A DNA stretch of 64,000 bases from Nematocida parisii ERTm1 (Eukaryota; Microsporidia), in assembly GCF_000250985.1 (NCBI RefSeq), contig NW_013524647.1:186001-250000 (forward strand), written 5' to 3'. The notes below the pieces were generated by a model, which was not told the DNA's origin, ran no database searches, and saw only the letters and a program-made list of their open reading frames with translations. Of the stretch, positions 57,102-64,000 are shown piece by piece. The first letter of the stretch is position 1. Each line of letters begins with the position of its first letter. The translations under genes were made by a program, and so were the position numbers.

Positions 57102-58400
57102 TTAACTATTTTCTGCTACACTATTGATTGTAAAAGCAGCAACAGATGTTAATCCAAACATACTAAAAAATGGAACTAGTTTTGAAAACCTGCTTTCCTT
57201 TTTCTTTATGGTTTTTATAGCAGTTTCTTTTTTATTTCTCATCTTAACCACAGTTGGCGGTAATTTTATAAGATTTTTTAATCTTAGTATTGTATTTGTG
57301 ATATAGTTATTTTTTCCTTTTGATTTTTCATCACTCAACTCCAATCCGTTAGACACCATTTCATCTATACTTGCAGAGTATTCATTATAGTTTATAATAG
57401 ACATTGGTGAAAGTATTTTGAGTAGACTATATTTTTCTAACTTGCATATATCATTAATAATAAAACTATTTTCTCTTTTATCAATTATTTTATACAATGA
57501 GCATAAAAAGTTTGATAAAAAATCCCAATTTTCTAATAACGTCATTAGAAGTCTTTTGTCCTCTTCTAAGAATGTCTTTATTGTACTATTTATTAGCTTG
57601 CTTGAATAGTGCCTGTTAATATTATTTCTATTTTTGACAAGTAGATTCAGTATATAGTCTAAATTATACTCACCGTCTGGTCGCATTAAGAATAGCTTTT
57701 CTAGTTTATATGGTTCCTTTTCTTTTCTTGACATTCTACGATTTTTGAAGTAAAGCCCTTTTAACAGCTTTAAGTTGGCTATGTACGTGGGACAAAAATA
57801 TAAATTGTACATGATAGAATGCGCGTTCTTCATATTAATATATTTTAAATAGTTGTCTGTGTCTATATGATGTAGTTGTTTAATATTATGATAAAATCCA
57901 TTAACCTTTTTTGCTGTATCCATTATTAGATTTTCGCATTTTAAATCATTATATGCTGATATAATTATATTCACATACTCATTGTTACATATTTGAGAGT
58001 TATTATTTTTTTTATAAAGCGAGCTTTTGCTTTTTACAGTCTTTAGTATAATATCCGCTTCTAGCATAGTTCTAAAAATTGCTAAAATATGCTCTTTGTG
58101 CTTCTCCTCTACATCTGAGGTAACCTCAACTGTCACAGAATCTGATATAAGCGTATGAAGAATTCCATAAAAATACTCATGCACAGAAATAGAATTTGGA
58201 ACGTAATCTCGTATTTGGATTACTAGCTTCTTCAACCTATTATTTAAATTCCCTATATCAAATTTAAATTTAATATATTCGGCGGAAATTGGCGTTTCAA
58301 GCGTATCAAAACTTTCTAAGTTCTCTTCTATTACTTCAATAGTCTCCATAAAAATACTATTTGGGCGTTGCTTTCTTCTCTCTGTATTATTTCGATACAT
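57102..58400 (-). CDS. paralogue family member D, C-terminal anchor
   Basis: About 432 residues from ATG 58400; the frame is open further upstream from a TTG at 58616, but that extra part lacks family blocks. Shared blocks: YFYGILHTLIS, GEYNLDYILNLLVKNRNN and LLENWDFLSNFLCSLYKII. The C-terminus has a basic stretch (KKKESRFSK) then a hydrophobic anchor (LVPFFSMFGLTSVAAFTI). The start is a judgement; ATGs at 58347 and 58436 are alternatives. Confidence 0.65.
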   Translation of the reverse strand: MYRNNTERRKQRPNSIFMETIEVIEENLESFDTLETPISAEYIKFKFDIGNLNNRLKKLVIQIRDYVPNSISVHEYFYGILHTLISDSVTVEVTSDVEEKHKEHILAIFRTMLEADIILKTVKSKSSLYKKNNNSQICNNEYVNIIISAYNDLKCENLIMDTAKKVNGFYHNIKQLHHIDTDNYLKYINMKNAHSIMYNLYFCPTYIANLKLLKGLYFKNRRMSRKEKEPYKLEKLFLMRPDGEYNLDYILNLLVKNRNNINRHYSSKLINSTIKTFLEEDKRLLMTLLENWDFLSNFLCSLYKIIDKRENSFIINDICKLEKYSLLKILSPMSIINYNEYSASIDEMVSNGLELSDEKSKGKNNYITNTILRLKNLIKLPPTVVKMRNKKETAIKTIKKKESRFSKLVPFFSMFGLTSVAAFTINSVAENS

Positions 58401-59216
58401 TTTGTTATATTTCAAAATAAAATTTATAAATACCATAGTACCATAGTCTTTGTTTAATAAAAAACAGTTTATTAATATAAGGTTTAAGAAATTCCAGTTG
58501 GGTGGATGGCAAGCACCATACACTTGTCTCATACACTTCATAAGCCACCGTAATTTTATTAGAATAGATGCATTAAATCCTGCATACCCATCATGCTTAA
58601 AAATAGAATTTATCAATAAGGCCGCATTATATATGATTAATTCTATCTATGCAGTATTCTCTATAATATAATTAATCCTCTGCATTCTAACAGCTTTTTT
58701 CTCCTTTGGCGGAATTGTCTTTTTTTACCTCTTTTTTTACCTCTTTTTTTAATAAACTTTATTTTTACTGAATTAAATAGAGCTTTCTGTAATTATCACA
58801 GTCTGCTTTTTGGGTTAATACAGTTTACATTTCTTATAATTAGTTATTTAACCGTATATTATGTTAACTATTAATATATTTGTCTATTATTGAGTATTTA
58901 ATAGAATGTATTATTATGTGTTTATAAATAGATTACCATACGCATATATAAAATAATATTTATATAGACACATCATATCATTATTTTCACTGGTGTCCTA
59001 TAAATTATATAAAATTGGTGGTATTTGCATTTATTATACAAATATCAAGATACAATTGAAAGTTAATAGATTTACTGCCTCTAATATACATTTTATTAGA
59101 AAATTCAAATTATATTTATTATATTTAAACGCTTGCCATTCCCATGCCCTAAATATACACAACATTACACAACTATCGTATCCATGTCAGACGAAACAAA
59201 TTCTTCAGAATTATTA
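58401..59216. other. intergenic, no intact gene
   Basis: About 815 bp. Contains the 12-bp tandem repeat and, at 59165-59216, bases that could encode a shifted C-terminus of the Hpc2-like protein. No other feature. Confidence 0.55.
58718..58753 (+). repeat. 12-bp tandem repeat, three copies
   Basis: TCTTTTTTTACC repeats twice exactly, with a third copy ending AAT. Confidence 0.85.
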
Positions 59217-60806
59217 TCAGTATCTTTTGACTCTTTTTGATTTTTTTTTGATTTTTTTTGCATCTTTTTGACCTGTAGAATCATCTTCATGCAAGGTATC
59301 TATGTCTACAGACTCTGGCAGAAGATTTTTCTTTTGTCTCTTAGAAGCTCTAGCAGGTGCCGCCTTTTCTTTCACTACTCTTCCTTTTCTTGGCTTTGAA
59401 ATATTTCTGGTAATTTGTCTTTTGGAAGTTTTTTTATTCGATAAGTCTATTGTGCTGTCTATTTCAGCAGATGGCGCTGGCGCAGAGGTATTCTCTGAAA
59501 TACTTAAAGGTGATGGCTCAGCCTCTTGTGCTGCGGGTTCCAATGCAGGCGGCTTTCTCTTTCCAGATGAATTAACCTTTAAATTAGCGGCCTTTCTTGT
59601 TTTTGCCTGCCTCCCTTTCTTCTCTACCGGTTTTTTTACAACATCTATTAGCTTGCTTGGGTTAATCGTGCCCTCGTCAAATTTGTCTATATTGTCTTTT
59701 TTTATATCAGTGTTTGGTTCTGGCTCTTTAGTATTTAGATCAGATTCTGTAATATTTTCTTCTTTGGGCAAGTCTTTCTCTTGATTTTCGGATAATACCA
59801 CAGAGGAGTCTAATTTTTCTTCTTTTAATATCTCAGCATCGTCTGTGCTTTTAATAGGCCCTGGTTTTTTCAATGCCACGGGTTCATCTGTTTTATTTGT
59901 ATTTTCTGGAGCTTCTGTTTGCTTAGGAAGCGCCTCTTCTTCAGTATTACTGTGAACATCCGCATTTCCTTCAGAGTACGACTCTTTTGCCTGGTCTGGC
60001 TTTTTCTTTCTAATTACATGCATTGCTATTTTCTTTCCTAGTGATGAAGATCTACATTCTGCTGGGAATAGTTCTTGCAGCGCTATAACCGCGTTCTTTT
60101 TAACCTTATGCTCCAATATTCTCTTCTTGCCAGATATAAATAGCTTTATGTAAAATATTAAGTACTCCACATCCGTATACCTAACTAACAGATCAAGAAG
60201 TTCATTGTCAAATTGAATTTCTTGTGCATCAGTCACTTCGTTCTTTTTGACTCTCTTTAATATTTCTGGCTGGATTTCATTCGATAGCTCTTTCTTTGTT
60301 TTTTCTGCTTCAGCAAATATTCCCTCCATACCTTCTTTGCTAAGCACCTTTTCTATAATGTTTTTTATCTCTTCTTTGTTTTCATTTGGGTATAGCCCCA
60401 TAATTGCATCTACTAAATCTTTGGCAGCTGGTTCTTGCGCAGTCAGCAATTCAAGTACTGCTAGTTCTTTTAGCGCCTTTGCCTTCTGATCGCTTGGTAC
60501 TTCCGAATATTCTTCTAACCTATCCTGTTTCTGCTTAGCATATCTTTCTCGGGCAGTTTCTTTTTTGTCTTTTTTTGTCTTTTCTTCGGACTCGCCCTCT
60601 GCTTCTTTCTTTTTCTCAGCTGGAGCATCTCCTGATAAACAGAAGAAGTTCTCATACCTGCACTCAAATGTAGTCACTTCCTCGTCTTCTTGGTAGAATG
60701 GGTCTGTTATGTCATACACGTCCACTATTCTTCTTTTCTTTTTCACCTCTTTCTTCTTTATCTCTACCTCTTTTTTACTTAAATCCACTATAGTCACAGC
60801 ATGCAT
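59217..60806 (-). CDS. HPC2: Hpc2/ubinuclein-like HIR-complex subunit
   Basis: About 529 residues from ATG 60806. Residues about 30-65 match the Hpc2-related domain: VYDITDPFYQEDE then YENFFCLSG, the counterpart of YDxxDPFIDD...FFVxxG. That domain binds histone H3.3/HIRA partners in the HIR/HIRA histone-deposition complex. A helical region at about 110-270 may be the ubinuclein middle domain. The rest is charged and low-complexity with many Lys/Glu/Pro. The last 20 codons run through A-rich tracts (59233-59260), where a one-base shift would give a different, acidic end. Confidence 0.65.
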   Translation of the reverse strand: MHAVTIVDLSKKEVEIKKKEVKKKRRIVDVYDITDPFYQEDEEVTTFECRYENFFCLSGDAPAEKKKEAEGESEEKTKKDKKETARERYAKQKQDRLEEYSEVPSDQKAKALKELAVLELLTAQEPAAKDLVDAIMGLYPNENKEEIKNIIEKVLSKEGMEGIFAEAEKTKKELSNEIQPEILKRVKKNEVTDAQEIQFDNELLDLLVRYTDVEYLIFYIKLFISGKKRILEHKVKKNAVIALQELFPAECRSSSLGKKIAMHVIRKKKPDQAKESYSEGNADVHSNTEEEALPKQTEAPENTNKTDEPVALKKPGPIKSTDDAEILKEEKLDSSVVLSENQEKDLPKEENITESDLNTKEPEPNTDIKKDNIDKFDEGTINPSKLIDVVKKPVEKKGRQAKTRKAANLKVNSSGKRKPPALEPAAQEAEPSPLSISENTSAPAPSAEIDSTIDLSNKKTSKRQITRNISKPRKGRVVKEKAAPARASKRQKKNLLPESVDIDTLHEDDSTGQKDAKKIKKKSKRVKRY

Positions 60807-60833
60807 ATTAACACTGCCCAAAAATATTTATTT
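60807..60833. promoter_or_regulatory. 27-bp divergent intergenic spacer
   Basis: The HPC2-like ATG and the SAS-6-like ATG are 27 bp apart. AAAAATATTTATTT within it is TATA-like in both directions. Confidence 0.5.
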
Positions 60834-61850
60834 ATGAGTGAAGTTTTATTCTTTGGAGTACTCTCTGTGCTTACCAATGCATGCACAGCAGAATATAATT
60901 GTGAGCTGCATAAAAAGACGGACTCATTCGAATTAAAGATGTATAACCAAGACACATTTACTATCATACTTTCTAAACTTAATGAATCAGAATATTATAC
61001 AATTAAAGAAACACAAAGTATTCGTGTGGACTATTCTTCATTCATAGTGATACTTAGTGAACTGCTAAAAAGAGTGCAGAGAAATGAGCTATTTATAGAA
61101 ATAGGAAGTACTCTAAAGATAATAGAAAGGAATACATTTAGAAATATCCTGCATTTAGAACTGCCATTAAAGAACCTGACACAGGCAGAGTATAAATTGT
61201 ACATATCTGATATACTTAGCAAATTAAACAGGAAAACAAGTTCCTTAGAACGAGAAAACAGTATTTTAAAGGAAGAATTATCCTCTTCAAGAAAGACAAA
61301 TGAAGAGCTTATGGGCAAGTATAGAGAAGAAATTGAAAAAAGAGAAAAGGATAATTATCAAATAAAACGAGAGGCACACGATTTAGATACACAATTGATC
61401 AGAATAAAAAAAGAAAGCGCGGAATACTCATCAGAAATTGAGAGAATAAAAAAAGAGAAGCAGGTGCTGGAGGATGACTTAAGAAAGGCGAATGACATAA
61501 TCAAAAGAAACTTTGAGGATATAAAAAGCAAAGTAAAAACAGAAACATTACTAAAAGAAGAAGCAAGAAACTACAAAACAGAAAAGGAAGAAATTGAGCT
61601 GATAAATAACAAGTTGGAAATGGAAATAATGGAAAAAAATGAAGAGATAAAGATATTAAAGGAAATGGAATCAGAAAGAATTGGAGCAATTAATAATCTA
61701 AAAGTTCTGAATAAGTCACTTAATAGAAAGCTAGAAAGCACCTATAGAATATACAATAGAATATATAAGAAACAAGAAGATGTAGAAGACGACTCTAAAA
61801 CAGAGGAGACTACTAGTTCTTTAATATCCCCTGAGAGCATAAATTATTAA
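60834..61850 (+). CDS. SAS-6-like protein (head domain plus coiled coil)
   Basis: 338 residues from ATG 60834; an ATG at 60801 would overlap the divergent gene. Residues 1-130 fit the SAS-6 N-terminal head: SEVLFF opening strand, FTIILSKLNESEYYTIKE, IRVDYSSFIVILSELL (63-78) and the diagnostic IIERNTFRNILHLEL (96-110), matching the ExNxFKxLxHLSL block. Residues 133-315 form a continuous coiled coil, then an acidic tail. SAS-6 dimers build the centriole cartwheel in ciliated eukaryotes. The hydrophobic N-terminus looks like a signal peptide but aligns with the first head strand. Another XRCC4-fold coiled-coil protein is the main alternative. Confidence 0.65.
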   Translation: MSEVLFFGVLSVLTNACTAEYNCELHKKTDSFELKMYNQDTFTIILSKLNESEYYTIKETQSIRVDYSSFIVILSELLKRVQRNELFIEIGSTLKIIERNTFRNILHLELPLKNLTQAEYKLYISDILSKLNRKTSSLERENSILKEELSSSRKTNEELMGKYREEIEKREKDNYQIKREAHDLDTQLIRIKKESAEYSSEIERIKKEKQVLEDDLRKANDIIKRNFEDIKSKVKTETLLKEEARNYKTEKEEIELINNKLEMEIMEKNEEIKILKEMESERIGAINNLKVLNKSLNRKLESTYRIYNRIYKKQEDVEDDSKTEETTSSLISPESINY

Positions 61851-62179
61851 TAAATTATGTATTTATGAATTATAATATTCTCAGACGGGTTTTCGGGTTT
61901 AATATATAACCCGAAATATATTTGTTCCATTTAGGTCTTTTTATACTCCGTAAATAACATTTTTATTATATTTATCGTCTTTTATTGCTAAAAATAGCAG
62001 TTGTATAATATATTAAGTATCTACATGGGCTGGAGTGTTGTTATAGAAACATGTATATTATAGTATTTTATTTCTTAGTGTATAGAAAGCCCATCACTAT
62101 AAAACAGGAGTAAATATATATTCTGTAGTGTTATAGAAGTACTGACAGAAATAATTTATTCTTAATTTTTTTGTATACC
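61851..62179. other. intergenic, no gene recognised
   Basis: About 330 bp. GGGTTTTCGGGTTTAATATATAACCCGAAA near 61886-61918 includes an inverted pair (TTCGGGTT/AACCCGAA) that could act as a hairpin after the coiled-coil gene. Otherwise nothing. Confidence 0.5.
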
Positions 62180-63145
62180 ATGCTTTCTACAATAACATAC
62201 ACCAATTCTAGTATAATTATTCTAAATGAGAAAGTATTAAATATATACAAGAACGGAGAGCACAGTCAAATACAACTGCAAAGCAGAGGAGTATTGGTGT
62301 ATGATAAGTATGTAATAACAGAAAACAAAGATATACTTGAAATACACAACAACACAGTTGATGTTATTGGAAAAACACACAAAATACCAACGAAGATCAC
62401 AGTTGACAATGGGTCTATGTACATTGCAGATAAGTCTGGCTCTGTGTATAGGCTAGAAAGTCTAGAGAATCTATCTAAAAACCCATCTGAAAGCATACCA
62501 ACCCATTTATTTGGATCTATTTCTATGATAACAGATATTATTGCTACGGATGGATTGGTTATTACCGCTGACAAGGATAACAAAATACGTATTACAGAAA
62601 ACCAATATCCACATAGAATACAAAAATTCATCCAAGTGCACAGCAAGCCACTTATATCCATGGCCATTGCAGGAGAATATTTGGTATCTGGTGGTTATGA
62701 TTGGTATGTTTCATTGTATAATTTTAAATCTAAGAAAACCTTTATTTTTGACCTTATAACCCATAAAACCCAAGATTTAGGAGATATCTTCCCTGGTGTA
62801 GATACTCCTGAAAGCATATCAAATATTAACCTAGAATGTGAAAGCAGAGTAAAAAAAATTCTTGCATATGGCGAAACAGTTGTTATATTAAAAGCAGAAA
62901 GCCTTTTTTTAGTAGACCTATCCAAGCTAACCAACGATGGATATATATCCTGTGCTGAAATACCCAGCTTATCTGGCAAGCCACTTGTTGATGGCATGTC
63001 TATGAAAGAAGGATATGCTGTATTAGATGAGGAAGGCTCATTGTTTACATTTACCCCAGAAAACCCAGTACAGATGAAAATGCTGCAGGTTCCAAACTAT
63101 ACACATAAAATCGATATTTCGATTGCTAATAAGTACTTGGAGTAG
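62180..63145 (+). CDS. TRM82: tRNA m7G46 methyltransferase subunit Trm82 (WDR4)
   Basis: About 321 residues from ATG 62180. It is a diverged beta-propeller with the Trm82 block SMITDI, then VITADKDNKIRI and a following YPHRIQKF, and LVSGGYDWYVSLYNF. The SM.TDV and ADRDEKIRVS motifs are the family signature. Trm82 stabilises the catalytic Trm8 and together they make 7-methylguanosine at position 46 of tRNAs. WD dipeptides are mostly lost. The protein is shorter than yeast Trm82 (444 aa). Confidence 0.85.
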   Translation: MLSTITYTNSSIIILNEKVLNIYKNGEHSQIQLQSRGVLVYDKYVITENKDILEIHNNTVDVIGKTHKIPTKITVDNGSMYIADKSGSVYRLESLENLSKNPSESIPTHLFGSISMITDIIATDGLVITADKDNKIRITENQYPHRIQKFIQVHSKPLISMAIAGEYLVSGGYDWYVSLYNFKSKKTFIFDLITHKTQDLGDIFPGVDTPESISNINLECESRVKKILAYGETVVILKAESLFLVDLSKLTNDGYISCAEIPSLSGKPLVDGMSMKEGYAVLDEEGSLFTFTPENPVQMKMLQVPNYTHKIDISIANKYLE

Positions 63146-63272
63146 AGTAAGTGAATAAATAGACCTTTATTTTATGCGAATAATCCAATGTCTGCCTTTT
63201 TTCTACTATAGAACGCATATAACTGTGTGATATAGTTTATATACGTGTTAATATATGCTGTTTAAATAAGTT

Positions 63273-64000
63273 TTATTCTTTGCTAGATCTGTTCTTGGAC
63301 ATACATACTCCGGCAGCTATAGCTGCCCCTACACCAATACCTGCTAATACTAAAAACATCGTAATTGTGCTTGGAGATATTCCTTTTTTAAAGAAGTGTC
63401 CTATTTTTTTATCTAATTTTTTGCTTTTAGAAATTAGAGCCATCATTTTATCTTCTCCTAATATTGCAGAGGGGTTTCCTAAATTAAAAATAGGCTTTGC
63501 ATTTTCTCTTTCCCTAATTATATCAATTGCTGCTAAGAAAAACACGTATGGTGTATACAGCTCTGATTGTAGTAAGTACGAATATATGTATACCAAATCA
63601 TCATAGGCAAATATCCTTGAAAACCAAAGTGCTGTATGAGACAGCTCAACAAATATTCCTTTTATCTCCTCTAAGTCAATTGGCTTAGTTATATAATACC
63701 CATCCATTTTTCGTAGTATTAGCTCATAGCTAAGTGCTAGCGCATAGTTGTCTTTTAAATACATATATAGAAAGTTTTCATAAATAACCATACAGTGCTT
63801 TTCAATAACAGAGTACTCAATATCTTTGTTTGCAGATACTTCTGTGTATATTATAGGAATTAAAAAATCCAGAATCTCTTGGTAGTATTCATCTATACTA
63901 TATAACTTGGCTGCAAGCCTTTTTAAATAAACAACCGGGGTGCTAGTTTTATCTATTTCATGTGATCCTGGTCTATTTGGGTTTGGCACACAAAACCGAA
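63273..64000 (-). CDS. C-terminally anchored protein, 5' end beyond the window
   Basis: The frame is open to the right window edge; the first start codon in view is a GTG at 63989, so the true start probably lies outside. About 240 residues are visible, helical, ending with a membrane segment (TITMFLVLAGIGVGAAIAAG) and a short tail (SKNRSSKE). The architecture matches the paralogues at 51.6-58.4 kb, but I cannot align their shared blocks. A diverged relative or a separate lineage-specific family is possible. Confidence 0.55.
   Translation of the reverse strand, partial: RFCVPNPNRPGSHEIDKTSTPVVYLKRLAAKLYSIDEYYQEILDFLIPIIYTEVSANKDIEYSVIEKHCMVIYENFLYMYLKDNYALALSYELILRKMDGYYITKPIDLEEIKGIFVELSHTALWFSRIFAYDDLVYIYSYLLQSELYTPYVFFLAAIDIIRERENAKPIFNLGNPSAILGEDKMMALISKSKKLDKKIGHFFKKGISPSTITMFLVLAGIGVGAAIAAGVCMSKNRSSKE

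Noticed and set aside
59001..59271. 92-aa plus-strand frame overlapping the Hpc2-like 3' end
   Set aside because: It is antisense to the lysine-rich end of the Hpc2-like protein and has a random AT-rich composition.
60834..60885. Signal peptide of a secreted coiled-coil protein
   Set aside because: The hydrophobic start aligns with the first strand of the SAS-6 head, and no cleavage site separates it from that domain.
1..64000. CRISPR arrays, insertion sequences, bacterial operons
   Set aside because: No spaced direct repeats, transposase-like frames or Shine-Dalgarno patterns; all recognisable genes are eukaryotic.

Overview
This 64 kb window is compact, AT-rich nuclear DNA from a eukaryote and most probably a microsporidian. 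The genes are intron-free and densely packed. Several divergent start codons lie only 18-33 bp apart. Many proteins are shorter than their yeast or animal relatives (XPB 653 aa, RPC82 about 400 aa, TFIIB 312 aa, alpha-COP about 1000 aa). TATA-like AT stretches sit just upstream of start codons, and two ribosomal-protein genes carry a C-run directly before the ATG. The lineage-specific families with C-terminal membrane anchors suggest Nematocida or a close relative; that genus call is inference.

Layout. 0-21 kb is mostly conserved core: the 5' end of an AP endonuclease (Apn1/endonuclease IV), a membrane protein with a possible dead DHHC core, a leucine-rich-repeat protein, Ski2, Rtf1, an otubain, a tricalbin, ribosomal protein uL1, XPB/Ssl2, RPC82, a secreted charged protein, a secreted-looking aminopeptidase P, Dcp2 and an F-box/WD40 protein. 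21.4-27 kb is gene-poor and accessory: six small single-pass membrane proteins around a GC-rich, strongly folded island of about 340 bp that looks like an unidentified structural RNA. 27-51 kb returns to core functions: alpha-COP, a putative spore-coat protein, tubulin cofactor C, a degenerate septin, a tyrosine phosphatase, Rad2/XPG, ribulose-phosphate epimerase, a Bfr2-like protein, eL19, an Erv2-like oxidase, TFIIB, uS13, a peptide transporter, 3-ketosphinganine reductase, tRNA-Arg(UCU), a Ski3-like TPR protein broken across two frames, and an intron-containing tRNA-Ile(UAU). 51.6-58.4 kb holds four diverged paralogues of an unknown, mostly C-terminally anchored family. 59-64 kb has an Hpc2/ubinuclein-like protein, a SAS-6-like coiled-coil protein, Trm82 and a partial anchored protein.

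How the genes fit together. Ski2, the Ski3 candidate and Dcp2 belong to cytoplasmic mRNA decay. Rtf1, XPB, TFIIB, RPC82 and Hpc2 belong to transcription and chromatin. uL1, eL19, uS13, Bfr2, Trm82 and the two tRNAs belong to translation. Alpha-COP, tricalbin, Erv2 and Tsc10 point to a working ER-Golgi and lipid system. The membrane and secreted genes are the likely host-facing part.

Most unusual: a SAS-6-like head plus coiled coil in an organism expected to lack centrioles; the GC-rich structured RNA island; the four-paralogue anchored family; a septin whose nucleotide-binding motifs have decayed; and the frame breaks in the Ski3 and Hpc2 candidates.
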